64,000 bases of DNA from Sagittula sp048553715 (GCF_048553715.1 NZ_JBLZNC010000003.1:186001-250000), one strand, 5' to 3'. Counted from the first letter of the stretch, positions 36,387 to 45,525 are shown. The notes: generated from the letters alone by a model not told the origin. Numbers and translations: made by a program.

Positions 36387-36406
36387 CTGTTGTTTTGACA
36401 CAACAG
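36387..36406. repeat. Palindrome between LysR and TonB receptor genes
   Basis: CTGTTGT (36387-36393) and ACAACAG (36400-36406) are perfect inverted arms around six bases. It lies about 140 bases upstream of the TonB receptor start and 35 past the LysR stop. It may be an operator or hairpin; it does not resemble a textbook Fur box. Confidence 0.4.
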
Positions 36407-36440
36407 TGGGCTTTGGTTGCCCACCGACCGGTCCGACCGC

Positions 36441-37358
36441 TTACAGCCTTGTCCCTGCGCAGCCTTGGAATGCTGCGTCGTCAAACAGGGTGACAAGCCA
36501 ATCGAGAAACACGCGCAAACGGGGCGAGAGTTGGCGGTTTTGCGGATAGTAGGCGGCCAGCAACGTCGGCGGCGGGGGCGCGTGCGGCAGCACTTCGACC
36601 AGCCGTCCGCTGGCAAGATCATCCGCAAAGCGATACTTGGGCGCCTGAGCCAAACCAAAGCCTTCGCGCGCCAAATGGTGCGCCGTGTCGGCATTATTGG
36701 TGGACATTATGGCGGGAAGGCGGACGGTTTCTATCCCTGTCCCGGTGGTGAATTCCAAGGGCAGCGGCGCGCCGGTGCGGGACGAGACAAAGCCTATCAT
36801 GTGATGTCCCTGCAGGTCGGCGATGCTCTCGGGGGTGCCGTGCCTTGCGATATAGGCGGGGCTGGCGCAGGTGATCTCTGGCATGCTGGCGAGCCTGCGC
36901 GAAATCAGGCTGCTGTCTTCGGGCTCTCCGGCGCGGATCACACAATCCACACCCTCCCGGACCAGATCAACCAGCCGCTCTGTCTGGCCCAATTGCAGTG
37001 TAAGCTTCGGGTATCTCTCCACGAATTCCGCCAAGCGGGGAAGCAGGAAAACCCGCGTCAGGGTGCCGGGCGCGTCAATGCGCAATTGCCCCGCAGGTTC
37101 ATGGCCCCGCAGGGCGCGCTCGGCGTCTTCGAGATCGGCAAGGATCGTGACGCATCTTTGGTAGTATGCGTCCCCGTCCGGTGTCGCAGCGATATGGCGC
37201 GTGGTGCGTTCGAGCAAGCGGCTGCCAAGGTCCTTCTCCAGCCGTCGGATCACTTCGCTGGCGGTCGAGCGCGGGATGCCCAGATCCGCAGCAGCCTTGG
37301 TAAAGCTGCCACGCTCCAGCACGCGTACAAAAAGCTTTATCGCCTCTAGGCGGTCCAT
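36441..37358 (-). CDS. LysR-family regulator, divergent from an SDR gene
   Basis: The start at 37358 gives 305 residues beginning M-D-R-L-E-A-I-K-L-F-V-R-V. The HTH spans about 18-40 (S-F-T-K-A-A-A-D-L-G-I-P-R-S-T-A-S-E), followed by a normal-length effector domain. This opening is typical of LysR proteins that control a divergently transcribed oxidoreductase. It is back-to-back with the SDR gene across 95 bases and likely controls it. Confidence 0.88.
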   Translation of the reverse strand: MDRLEAIKLFVRVLERGSFTKAAADLGIPRSTASEVIRRLEKDLGSRLLERTTRHIAATPDGDAYYQRCVTILADLEDAERALRGHEPAGQLRIDAPGTLTRVFLLPRLAEFVERYPKLTLQLGQTERLVDLVREGVDCVIRAGEPEDSSLISRRLASMPEITCASPAYIARHGTPESIADLQGHHMIGFVSSRTGAPLPLEFTTGTGIETVRLPAIMSTNNADTAHHLAREGFGLAQAPKYRFADDLASGRLVEVLPHAPPPPTLLAAYYPQNRQLSPRLRVFLDWLVTLFDDAAFQGCAGTRL

Positions 37359-37453
37359 GATTGTTCGTCCCAGCCGAATTATCATTCCAGTTTCAGGCAG
37401 ATTGTCTGAAGCGTAACCTTGTCTATCTCCCGGAGCAACCAAAGGAGAGCGAT

Positions 37454-38191
37454 ATGACAGACCAGACCAGAACAGCCATTGTGACCGGCGCCAGCAAGGG
37501 GATCGGCGCGGCCATCGCGTTGCGGCTTGCCGAGGACGGCTTTGCCGTCGTGGTGAACTACGCCCAGGATCAGGCTGGGGCGGAACAGGTGGTGCAGACC
37601 ATCACATCCCAAGGGGGTCGTGCTGTGGCGGTGCGGGCGGATATGGCGGAACCGTCTGGCATAGCCACGCTGTTTGACGCCGCAGAAGGGGTGTTTTCAC
37701 CCGCCCGCGTTCTGGTCAACAACGCCGGTCAAATGCGGCTTGCCCCGATTGGCGAGGCAACGGACGCCGATTTCGAGACGCAGTGTGCGCTCAATATCGG
37801 CGGCGTCTTTCGCGGCATGCGCGAGGCCGCGCTGCGGATGCAGACGGTCGGCAGCATCATCAGCTTGTCCTCCAGCGTGGTCGGGCTTTATCAGCCGGGC
37901 TACGGCATCTATGCCGCGACAAAAGCCGCTGTTGAGGCGATGACGCATGTTCTTGCGAAAGAGCTGGGCACAAAAGGGATCACCGTGAATGCGATCGCAC
38001 CCGGCCCGGTGGCAACAGAGCTGTTCCTGTCGGGCAAGCCGGAGCAGTTGATCGAGCGTATCAAAGGGGCCAACCCGATGGGGCGACTGGGCACACCCGA
38101 GGATATCGCCGGTGCCGTCGCATTTCTGGCGGGACCGGATGGCCGATGGATCAATGGCCAGATCCTTCGCGCGAATGGCGGTCTTGTCTGA
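37454..38191 (+). CDS. Short-chain dehydrogenase/reductase
   Basis: This 245-residue classical SDR has the cofactor motif T-G-A-S-K-G-I-G at 12-19, N-N-A-G near 88, the catalytic Ser in S-L-S-S-S near 137 and Y-A-A-T-K near 153. The Y-A-Q-D after the second strand and an Arg/Lys-poor pocket do not settle NAD versus NADP. AAAGGAGA precedes the start. Sequence resembles 3-oxoacyl-ACP-reductase-like SDRs, but the LysR partner suggests an inducible reductase. Exact substrate unknown. Confidence 0.85.
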   Translation: MTDQTRTAIVTGASKGIGAAIALRLAEDGFAVVVNYAQDQAGAEQVVQTITSQGGRAVAVRADMAEPSGIATLFDAAEGVFSPARVLVNNAGQMRLAPIGEATDADFETQCALNIGGVFRGMREAALRMQTVGSIISLSSSVVGLYQPGYGIYAATKAAVEAMTHVLAKELGTKGITVNAIAPGPVATELFLSGKPEQLIERIKGANPMGRLGTPEDIAGAVAFLAGPDGRWINGQILRANGGLV

Positions 38192-38567
38192 ACAGCGGAT
38201 TTTTGACCAGCCGAAGGTGTAGAGGTCTGGGAGATGTCCGTCAGCTCGGCTTTGGGGGGCGGGGTTGCGTCAGGGGGTTTTTAAGCGTTCCATGCGCTCC
38301 GGACCCGACCTGGGCTGCCCAAACGGGACGATGGCTCGCACAAAACATTTTATGACCGTTGGAGGCGTTGCAGAGCAAGGGGGTACGCGCCTGCACTGAA
38401 AGTTGGAAAAACGCACCCCCCCGGTGAATGTGACGATCTATGCAGCCGCATCGGGATCCATATGTTGGGCGGCGCGACTTCAAAAGCCACGTCACGCGGA
38501 ACGAAATGACCCAGCCAAACTCAGGCATTCTTGTCCTTTTAACTAACGATAGCGGAGGGTTATCAGT
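38192..38567. other. Stretch without a convincing gene
   Basis: No supportable gene is seen between the SDR stop and the ORF at 38568. A minus-strand frame across 38241-38528 has no start signal and an atypical composition. Sequence texture changes here, with more A/T-rich patches than its neighbours, consistent with an acquired or decayed segment. Confidence 0.45.
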
Positions 38568-38870
38568 ATGCTCGTTACAGCCCCCGCAGCGGTGGCGAAG
38601 GCCTCAGAGATGATAGACATCGCACGGCCATGGTTCGCGTTAACTAATGTCCACCTGATAGCAAATTTCGAGAGTGCGGTTCGTCACACGGGACGGGACG
38701 AGCGTGCTTTGACTGCTTTGCGCGTTGAATCCGGCGCCAGGATCGACATCGCGATCTTGCACCTGAAGAAGCTCGGAATGACCGTCAGGTTAGATCATTC
38801 CGACGCAGACTTTCGGACGGGCGTTTCGAATGGCCAAGTCAATCGCACCAAGCCTGTGCAGCTTGCGTAG
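38568..38870 (+). CDS. Hypothetical 100-residue protein
   Basis: A GGAGGG ribosome-binding site lies eight bases before the ATG, the main support for this gene. The product has no recognised domain; it contains E-R-A-L-T-A-L-R-V-E-S-G-A-R-I-D-I-A and L-K-K-L-G-M-T-V-R near residue 65, suggesting a small helical protein. Codon use is less GC-biased than the neighbours, consistent with recent acquisition. Function unknown, and it may be a remnant. Confidence 0.45.
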   Translation: MLVTAPAAVAKASEMIDIARPWFALTNVHLIANFESAVRHTGRDERALTALRVESGARIDIAILHLKKLGMTVRLDHSDADFRTGVSNGQVNRTKPVQLA

Positions 38871-39051
38871 AGCGGGAACAAGTAGTTCGCGATTGCCCGC
38901 GTTTGAAGATGTGAGCCTGCTTCTGCATTGTCAGCTTTCCTCTAGGACGCGAGCTAACGCAGCTGGCTAGGTTCCGTATGGAACACCCGTATGCCACAGT
39001 CTGAGGTGCCGAAGTGGCATTCTCAGTAAACTCAAAGGCTTGCGGTGAATA

Positions 39052-39126
39052 TGGCTCCGGCGGTAGGGATCGAACCTACGACCAATTGATTAACAGTCAA
39101 CTGCTCTACCGCTGAGCTACGCCGGA
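39052..39126 (-). tRNA. tRNA-Asn (anticodon GUU)
   Basis: Read on the minus strand, the sequence folds as a standard tRNA: acceptor T-C-C-G-G-C-G pairing with C-G-C-C-G-G-A, D-arm with A-G-C-T-C-A-G-C-G-G-T-A, anticodon loop C-T-G-T-T-A-A giving GUU, and T-arm G-G-T-T-C-G-A-T-C-C. Discriminator G and CCA (39054-39052) are encoded. Two small hairpins (38971-38984 and 39001-39026) lie just downstream of it. Confidence 0.95.
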
Positions 39127-39137
39127 ACGGTGCGCGG

Positions 39138-39166
39138 TGTATAGCCACAGCTGTCAGGGGCGTCTA
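39138..39166 (-). promoter_or_regulatory. Promoter of tRNA-Asn
   Basis: On the minus strand, -35 TAGACG (39166-39161) and -10 TATACA (39143-39138) are separated by 17 bases, with the tRNA 5' end 12 bases further on. This spacing is ideal for a housekeeping promoter. Confidence 0.6.
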
Positions 39167-39169
39167 GAG

Positions 39170-39376
39170 GGGGTGTCGAAGAATTTGCGAAAATTTTCGG
39201 GCTAGGCTCAGGATGCATTCCGCCCCACAGGCAGAAGATGACCATTGCGGCGAGTGCGATCGCCGAGAAGAAGCTCTCCGGTCATCGACTTCGGGTTTAC
39301 CGTGTGCCTTTGGAAAGTAAGGCCCAAGACGCGCCATTTGAGCATCGCTCAACCAGAAAAGATCAGACATGGCCAC
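39170..39376 (-). mobile_element. IS5-family transposase remnant with internal deletion
   Basis: From 39376 the minus strand encodes M-S-D-L-F-W-L-S-D-A-Q-M-A-R-L, then Y-F-P-K-A-H-G-K-P-E-V-D-D-R, the start of IS5/IS427-group transposases. At about 39280 the frame shifts and reads E-S-F-F-S-A-I-A-L-A-A-M-V-I-F, which resembles the C-terminus of the same proteins. The catalytic core is missing, so this is a collapsed copy of roughly 200 bases. No convincing terminal inverted repeats were found. It sits immediately upstream of the tRNA-Asn promoter. The N-terminal match is confident; the C-terminal one is from memory. Confidence 0.6.
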
Positions 39377-39533
39377 CGCTCATTTTCGAGGGGCGGATCA
39401 TGAACGCCCAACCACATTCATGGGTCCTGAACCTAAAGCGCTATGCAGCGGCTGGCGCTTACGTTTCAAGTGCCGCTATTGCTGAATTTAAGCATTGAAT
39501 TCTATAATTGGTGCGTGGCGGTCGCGGTTGTAT

Positions 39534-41507
39534 CTAGCTTGCGAGAGTGTTCCGTTCATCTTTTGCAGACGGGAGTGTAATCTGAAAGCAAGCGCCGGAT
39601 TGGGTGTTCGTCGCGCTGATTTGTCCACCCATATCGCGGATCGTGCTGAAGCTTATCGACAGGCCAAGCCCTGTGCCCTTGCCGGGGTCTTTGGTTGTGA
39701 AAAACGGATCGAACAGCTTGTCCAAGACGTGTTCCGGGATGCCTGTTCCGGTGTCCGTGACAGTAATTCTGTTTTGACCATCTTCAGCTGAATAGGCCGC
39801 CAAAACGTGTATCGAGCGATTTTCGGCCTGCGATTGTTCGATCGCGTCAGCAGCGTTGCTGATCAGGTTAAGCAAAACCTGCTCAAACAGGACCTTTTCG
39901 CCAAGACAAAACCCAGTCTCGGAGGGATGATCGACAGTTAGAGCAATGTCGAGCGTGTGCAACTGCATGCGGGCGAGCGCCGCGATTTCGCTCAAAGAGG
40001 CGTTCAAATCAATAAGTTCACGGCGACCGTTGGCTTTGCGTCCGAACACGCGCAGTTGGTTGATGATTTGGGCGGCCCGCTCTGTTTGTTCGGCGACGCG
40101 AACGAATTTTTCGCGGAGTTTATCGGGCTCCGCCATGTCGCGGTCGATCCGTTTGATGCTGTTTGACGCGGCCATACGAATCACGCCCAGCGGCTGATTG
40201 AGCTCGTGTGCAATTCCGGTTGCCATCTCGCCCAGCGTGGCCATTTTCGATGATTGCAAAAGCTGGTGTTCGGATTTGCGCAGCTCTGTCACGTCCTTGG
40301 CCGACACGACGAGGCCGACATCCTCAATCCAAGTGTGACTGATCAGTAGGATTTGCCCGACATTGTTACGGAACTCGCGCGGTGCACCGGTGCGCGTGTA
40401 GCTTTGCGCCTCTACCCAAGCATCTATGTCTTCGATGTTCCCGAAGTGGCCAAGTTCACAGCCCTTTCTCAGAAAGTCTTCACGCGTAAATCTATCGGGC
40501 AGGGCAGAAAGAACGGGGGCGTTCGCTTGCCGGAAGGCCGAGTTTACAAAGATAACCTGCCCGTGGGTGTCGAAGATAGCCACTTGTTCATTGACCTGAT
40601 TGAAAGCTTGGATCAGGTGGTTTTGCTCGCGGTGGGCTTTTTCAGCGGTCTCCATGGCCTGCCTTAGAACAACTGTGGCCCGCGCCAGATCGCCGATTTC
40701 GTCCTCCCTTTCGGTGTCGGGAATATGCGCGATCTCTTTGCCGCTGGCGATTGCGCTCATGTAGGTCAGGATCACGCCGATCCTTGCCTTACGCTCTAGC
40801 GCGGTGTCGCGTTGTCTTTTGATTTCGTCAATGGCGGCAGTTGTCGCTTCGGCCATTTCGTTGAAACTGACTGCGGCCTCTGCCAGCTCATCCTTGCCGT
40901 AGACCGGCACGCGGTGGCTTAGGTTGCCTGCTGTAAGGGCGCGCGCCCCCTCGCGCAGATCACGGGTCTGGCGCGTCAGCAAAGTGCCAAGTCCATAGCC
41001 AAAGCCCGCCGCCAGCACCCCGCCGAGAAGCGCGAGTGTCAGACTGCGCCGCAAGGCAGTTAGAAGGTGGGCTTCGATACGTGCTGTGCTGAGCCCGAGC
41101 TCAACGGTACCAAGGTATGCGCCATTCTCAAGAATAGGATGCACGATATCGAGATAGTGGTCCTGTAAGGCATCGTCGAAGCTGGCATCATGTTTTCGAT
41201 CTTGCGCCAGGGATGCCGGATCGCCCGCCGTGGACAGGATGCGCCCGGTGTGATCCCGAATTCTTGCGTAGGCCATGTCCTCGGCCAGCATTGCGGATTC
41301 CATCGCGGCATCAATGGTATAGAGGTCTTGCGTGGCCAGGGCGCCGGCTATTGCGTGGCCAAATATATGCCCCATCGTTTCGGCGCGTTCGTAAAAGTGC
41401 CGAGACGTCGCGCTGGCGAGCGAGACGTAATTCAACATGACCAGGACCGCCAGAACGGTCATCTGGATCAGGGTGATCCCCAACACTGTTTTCAATCGAA
41501 ATGACAT
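39534..41507 (-). CDS. Membrane sensor histidine kinase with HAMP and PAS domains
   Basis: This 657-residue kinase has a membrane segment at about 8-30, a periplasmic sensor region (about 31-150), a second segment (about 153-175), HAMP (about 177-230), a PAS-like domain (about 298-410), and a HisKA box G-E-M-A-T-G-I-A-H-E-L-N-Q-P-L with the phosphorylated His434. The ATPase domain has N-L-I-S-N-A-A-D-A and G-T-G-L-G-L-S. It is followed on the same strand by a receiver-EAL gene and then a receiver-only gene, which are likely partners. The signal sensed is not evident. Confidence 0.9.
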   Translation of the reverse strand: MSFRLKTVLGITLIQMTVLAVLVMLNYVSLASATSRHFYERAETMGHIFGHAIAGALATQDLYTIDAAMESAMLAEDMAYARIRDHTGRILSTAGDPASLAQDRKHDASFDDALQDHYLDIVHPILENGAYLGTVELGLSTARIEAHLLTALRRSLTLALLGGVLAAGFGYGLGTLLTRQTRDLREGARALTAGNLSHRVPVYGKDELAEAAVSFNEMAEATTAAIDEIKRQRDTALERKARIGVILTYMSAIASGKEIAHIPDTEREDEIGDLARATVVLRQAMETAEKAHREQNHLIQAFNQVNEQVAIFDTHGQVIFVNSAFRQANAPVLSALPDRFTREDFLRKGCELGHFGNIEDIDAWVEAQSYTRTGAPREFRNNVGQILLISHTWIEDVGLVVSAKDVTELRKSEHQLLQSSKMATLGEMATGIAHELNQPLGVIRMAASNSIKRIDRDMAEPDKLREKFVRVAEQTERAAQIINQLRVFGRKANGRRELIDLNASLSEIAALARMQLHTLDIALTVDHPSETGFCLGEKVLFEQVLLNLISNAADAIEQSQAENRSIHVLAAYSAEDGQNRITVTDTGTGIPEHVLDKLFDPFFTTKDPGKGTGLGLSISFSTIRDMGGQISATNTQSGACFQITLPSAKDERNTLAS

Positions 41508-41552
41508 GCTTGGTGGTCCGGTGTGTCTTCTGCTTCTGCGCTTGCGCTGTCG

Positions 41553-42896
41553 TCAGGCTTTGCGCGGCAGGGGCGGGTTGAGGTTGGCATGCGCCCAGGC
41601 CAGCGCATCATCCACGGCCATCGGTTCCCCCACATGGCGGCCTTGGCCGATGGCGCAGCCATTGTTGCGCAGCCAGTTCTGCTCGGCCGTGGACTTGATG
41701 CCGCTGGCGATCACCTCGACCCCCATGGCGCGGGCGAGGCCGATCAGGGCGCGTGTTCCCGCCTGATGTTCGCGACTGTTGGCAAAGTCGGCACATCCCG
41801 TCAGGTCCAGCTTGATCTGGTCCAACTCGAACCCTTTAAGCGCGGACACCCCATGCAGCCCACCATTGCTTTGCATGTTCAGGCGCAACACACGGTTTGG
41901 CATGTCCGACAGGTTCGCCCGGATGTGTTCCGCGCCGGAAACGCTTAGGTCAAGATCTTCAGGCATTTCAAAACACAGGGATTCCGGGGCCAGCCCGTTT
42001 TCCACGGCTTCCTGCACGGCCGCGACGACCAGACCGGGTTTGCGAAGCTGGTCCTTTGAAACGTGCAAGGACACGGCACATTCCGGCAGGCCCACGCGGG
42101 TGAAATAGCTGATGGCGCGGATGGCGGCAGACCGGATGGCACCGTCGACTTCGGCCTGAATGCCGGCCTCGGATGCGAAGGCCATGATGCTGCCGGCGTC
42201 CTTGGTTGCGCCGTCTGCATCTATCCACATGGGAACGCTGTCAAAGCCGCAGACACGCCCGTTGCTGAGGTCAATTTGCGGCTGCAGCCAGGGCAGAAGA
42301 TGGCCGTTGTGCAGCGCTTGCCGGATCATCGTCGCTTTGACACGTTTGTTATCTGTGACCTTTCGGTCCTGTTCCTTGGCGCTGAACTGCTCAAGATCCT
42401 CGTTGGCCTGTTTCAGGGCATTCGCGGTTTTCTGCATTTTCGACAGCAGAAAGGCGGTCAGCTCGGACACTGTGCGCTCGCGCCCGCCGTTGGCGCGGGC
42501 GGCCTTGATCGCGGCGACCAGTTCATCCCCATCAAGCGGTTTGTTAAGAAAATCCACGGCGCCCGTCTGAACGGAGGAGGACAGCGCATTGGGGTCGCCG
42601 CTGAGCACGACATAAGACAGACCGCGATCGGGAAACCGCGCCTGTGCGCGCGAAATCAGCTGTAACCCGTTGGCGGTGTTGCCATCAGTGCCGCCAAAGT
42701 GCACGTCAGTGACCACCACGTTTATGTCTGGCGTATCTGCCAGACGGTCCAGGGCATCGTCCACCGACGCAGCGGTCAGGCTGGACCACCCTTCGAGCGT
42801 GGTGATGTCCTGCAACTCTTCAAGAGCGACGTGATCGTCGTCGACAAGCAGGATGGTGCCGCTGTCACGCAGGGCGGTGTTGGACGCGTCGATCAT
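41553..42896 (-). CDS. Receiver domain protein with degenerate EAL domain
   Basis: This 447-residue protein has an N-terminal receiver with the acidic pocket V-D-D-D at 18-21, phospho-Asp64 in V-V-T-D-V and Lys119 in L-N-K-P-L. The C-terminal half (about 190-440) is an EAL-fold domain whose catalytic residues are lost: the E-A-L position reads D-S-V at 219-221, the D-D-F-G-T-G loop reads N-M-Q-S-N-G-G, and the late V-A-E-G-V-E-T motif reads I-A-S-G-I-K-S. It should therefore bind or signal rather than hydrolyse cyclic di-GMP. It lies 45 bases upstream of the kinase gene in transcription order. Confidence 0.85.
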   Translation of the reverse strand: MIDASNTALRDSGTILLVDDDHVALEELQDITTLEGWSSLTAASVDDALDRLADTPDINVVVTDVHFGGTDGNTANGLQLISRAQARFPDRGLSYVVLSGDPNALSSSVQTGAVDFLNKPLDGDELVAAIKAARANGGRERTVSELTAFLLSKMQKTANALKQANEDLEQFSAKEQDRKVTDNKRVKATMIRQALHNGHLLPWLQPQIDLSNGRVCGFDSVPMWIDADGATKDAGSIMAFASEAGIQAEVDGAIRSAAIRAISYFTRVGLPECAVSLHVSKDQLRKPGLVVAAVQEAVENGLAPESLCFEMPEDLDLSVSGAEHIRANLSDMPNRVLRLNMQSNGGLHGVSALKGFELDQIKLDLTGCADFANSREHQAGTRALIGLARAMGVEVIASGIKSTAEQNWLRNNGCAIGQGRHVGEPMAVDDALAWAHANLNPPLPRKA

Positions 42897-43011
42897 GGCG
42901 GCTCCTTCCTCGGGCGTGAAAAAATCCGGATCAGGCTAAAGCGCGCGTCTTACGAGGGCGTTTCGCCGAGGTGTTCATTCCAAGGCGAATTGCGGCACTG
43001 CGGGGACATCG

Positions 43012-43377
43012 TTAATTTGACGGGGGCAGATGCTGCGACAAAAGTGTCACCACCTCATCCACATCGACAGGTTTGGACAGGCAGGCGCGCGCGCCTGCTG
43101 CCAGCGCATCGGTGCGCGAGCGTTCCGCGCCATGGCCCGAGAGGACGATGATCACACCGTCAAAAGACCGCTGCCCCAAAGCACGGATCAGGTCCATGCC
43201 GCCCATCTTGGGCATTTTCAGATCGGTGATGACCGCGTCATAGGAGCTTGCTGCCAGCGCGTTCAGCGCATCAGGAACCGTGTGTTCGGCGTGGACCTCG
43301 AACCCCTCCAGCTCCAGACCATCGGCCAATTCGTCACATAACAGGGGTTCGTCGTCGACAAGCAATACGTGTGTCAT
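43012..43377 (-). CDS. Stand-alone response-regulator receiver
   Basis: Started at 43377 behind GGGAGGTGG, the product is 121 residues, just a receiver domain: V-D-D-E-P near 6-10, phospho-Asp in V-I-T-D-L-K-M-P near 50-57, and S-K-P-V-D near 101. It has no output domain, like CheY or Spo0F. It precedes the receiver-EAL and kinase genes on the same strand, so it probably belongs to the same phosphorelay. Confidence 0.88.
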   Translation of the reverse strand: MTHVLLVDDEPLLCDELADGLELEGFEVHAEHTVPDALNALAASSYDAVITDLKMPKMGGMDLIRALGQRSFDGVIIVLSGHGAERSRTDALAAGARACLSKPVDVDEVVTLLSQHLPPSN

Positions 43378-43488
43378 GCCACCTCCCGAGGCTGGGTGTG
43401 GGTCGACTGTGCCACGGTTCATGCAAGTCCCGATGGCTTTTCGCGTTAACTGGTGAATGTCAGGTAAAGGCGATCTTTCGTTCATTCA

Positions 43489-45525
43489 TCACAGCGTCCG
43501 GCACAGCCGCAAGGCATCATAGATTGCGGCATGCGTGTTGCGCGCGGCCACGGCATCGCCAATGCGGTAAAGTGTATAACGGCCGTCGGGGTTTTCGCGC
43601 ACCGCCTGCGGCGCTCCGGCAATCAGGGCGTCGTAATCCACCGCGCCGCCGTTCACCGAACCGTCGCGCAGGTCGAAATACAGATCATCCAGCGGGCGTG
43701 TGCCTGCGTTGATCACAACCTGATCGACGCGGCGTTCCCGCTGTACACCGCCATAGTCACTGCCCAGCGTGGCAACCAGCCCGTTCCCGTCACGCCGCAG
43801 CGCATCAAGCTTCCACGTTACGGTAAAGGTCACATCCTGCGCTTGCAGTGCCCGCATGGCCGGGGTCAGCGACATGGCCATCACTTCCGAGGAGATCTCG
43901 CGGTCGCGGGTGACGATCTCGACCCGCGCACCGGTCGCGGCGAGCTTTTCTGCCGCTTGCAGCGCCGCGTAATCGCCCGCGTCGTCAAAGATCAAGACGT
44001 CAGAGCCCGCCGCCGCATCGCCTGACAGAATGTCCCAAGCGGAGACGGCCAGCGCCGCGCCCTCACCGATGGTCTCCGTGTGGGGCAACCCGCCGGTGGC
44101 CACGATCACCACCTCTGCATCGGACGTGGTGACAGTCTCGGGCTCGGCGTAGCTGTTAAAATGAAACCGGACGCCCAAGCGTTCGCATTCGGCAAAGCGC
44201 CACTGGACAAGCTGCATCATCTCGGCGCGTCGCGGGGTTTGCGCGGTCAGCCGCACTTGCCCGCCGGGATCATTCGCCGCCTCGTGGACGGTGACGTGAT
44301 GCCCGCGCAGGGCGCAGACGCGGGCGGCCTCTAGCCCGGCGGGACCTGCGCCGATGACCATCACAGTTTTGCGGACGTCGGCTGGCGCAATGTCGTGGGG
44401 CTGTTCCAGCTCGCGCCCGGTGGACGGGTTGTGCAGGCACAGCGCCATGCCGCCCTGATAGATCCGGTCGAGACAGTAGTTTGCGCCTACGCAGGGGCGG
44501 ATGCGGTCCTCTTGGCCGCGCGCGATCTTTGCCACGATATGGGGGTCGGCCATATGGGCGCGGGTCATGCCCACCATGTCGAGTTTGCCGCTGGCAATGG
44601 CGTGCCGTGCGGTGGCGACATCCTGTATCTTGGCGGCGTGAAACGTGGGGATCTGGGTTTCTGCGCGAACATCGCCGGCGAAATCCAGATGTGGCGCGGA
44701 CCGCATGCCTTGCACAGGGATCACATCCGTCAAACCGGCGTCGGTGTCGATATGGCCGCGAATGACGTTGAGAAAATCGACCATGCCGCTGGCCTTGAGC
44801 TTGCGCGAAATCTCCAGCCCGTCGGCGCGGGTCAGCCCGCCCGGCAGATCCTCATCCGCCGTATAGCGCAGCCCGACAATGAAATCCGCGCCACAGCGTT
44901 TGCGGATCTCGGACAGGATATCAAAGGTGAAGCGCAGGCGGTTGTCCAGATCACCGCCATAGGGCCCCTCTAACGTGTTGGTCAGGGGCGACCAGAACTG
45001 ATCCATCAAATGGCCGTAGGCCTGCAGCTCGATCCCGTCGAGGCCCGCGGCCTGCATCCGCTCTGCCGCATCGGCGTAATCGGAGATGATGCGCGCGATG
45101 TCCCAGTCTTCCGCCTGTTTGGGAAACGCCTTGTGCGAGGGTTCGCGGCGGTGGCTGGCTGACACAACGGGCAGCCAGTCTGCCTTGTCCCAACGGGTGC
45201 GGCGGCCCAGATGCGTCAACTGGATCATCACCGCACAGCCATGATCGTGGCATTCGTCGGTGAGCTGTTTCATCCAGCCGATGACCTCGTCCTTCCATGC
45301 AAGGATGTTGTTGAACACCGGCGGGCTGTCGCGCGACACGCTGGCCGATCCGGCGGTCATTGTCAGCGCAACCCCGGCACGGGCGCGTTCGACGTGATAG
45401 GCGCGGTAGCGATCCTTGGGCATGCCGTCCTCGGGGTAGGCGGGTTCATGCGAGGTGATCATCAGCCGGTTTTTCAGGGTCAGATGTTTCAGTTGATAGG
45501 GCTGGAGAAGCGGATCGTTGGTCAT
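43489..45525 (-). CDS. TMADH/DgcA-type flavoenzyme, likely N-methyl amino acid demethylase
   Basis: Started at 45525 behind AGGGAG, the product is 678 residues. Residues about 1-340 form an Old Yellow Enzyme-type FMN barrel; residues about 385-678 form a dinucleotide-binding domain with G-A-G-P-A-G near 392. Between them is an iron-sulphur region with Cys345, Cys351 and Cys363; where trimethylamine dehydrogenase has a further Cys, Ala348 is found. The fold matches DgcA and the N-methylproline demethylase group, which remove N-methyl groups. Beside a betaine-type Rieske oxygenase this points to dimethylglycine or N-methylproline breakdown. Divergent from a TetR gene. Confidence 0.8.
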   Translation of the reverse strand: MTNDPLLQPYQLKHLTLKNRLMITSHEPAYPEDGMPKDRYRAYHVERARAGVALTMTAGSASVSRDSPPVFNNILAWKDEVIGWMKQLTDECHDHGCAVMIQLTHLGRRTRWDKADWLPVVSASHRREPSHKAFPKQAEDWDIARIISDYADAAERMQAAGLDGIELQAYGHLMDQFWSPLTNTLEGPYGGDLDNRLRFTFDILSEIRKRCGADFIVGLRYTADEDLPGGLTRADGLEISRKLKASGMVDFLNVIRGHIDTDAGLTDVIPVQGMRSAPHLDFAGDVRAETQIPTFHAAKIQDVATARHAIASGKLDMVGMTRAHMADPHIVAKIARGQEDRIRPCVGANYCLDRIYQGGMALCLHNPSTGRELEQPHDIAPADVRKTVMVIGAGPAGLEAARVCALRGHHVTVHEAANDPGGQVRLTAQTPRRAEMMQLVQWRFAECERLGVRFHFNSYAEPETVTTSDAEVVIVATGGLPHTETIGEGAALAVSAWDILSGDAAAGSDVLIFDDAGDYAALQAAEKLAATGARVEIVTRDREISSEVMAMSLTPAMRALQAQDVTFTVTWKLDALRRDGNGLVATLGSDYGGVQRERRVDQVVINAGTRPLDDLYFDLRDGSVNGGAVDYDALIAGAPQAVRENPDGRYTLYRIGDAVAARNTHAAIYDALRLCRTL

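Noticed and set aside
36387..36406. Fur box for the TonB receptor
   Set aside because: The palindrome CTGTTGT-N6-ACAACAG does not match the Fur or Irr consensus, so iron control is not claimed.
38241..38528. Possible 95-residue minus-strand gene
   Set aside because: No ribosome-binding site and odd composition; cannot be supported as coding.
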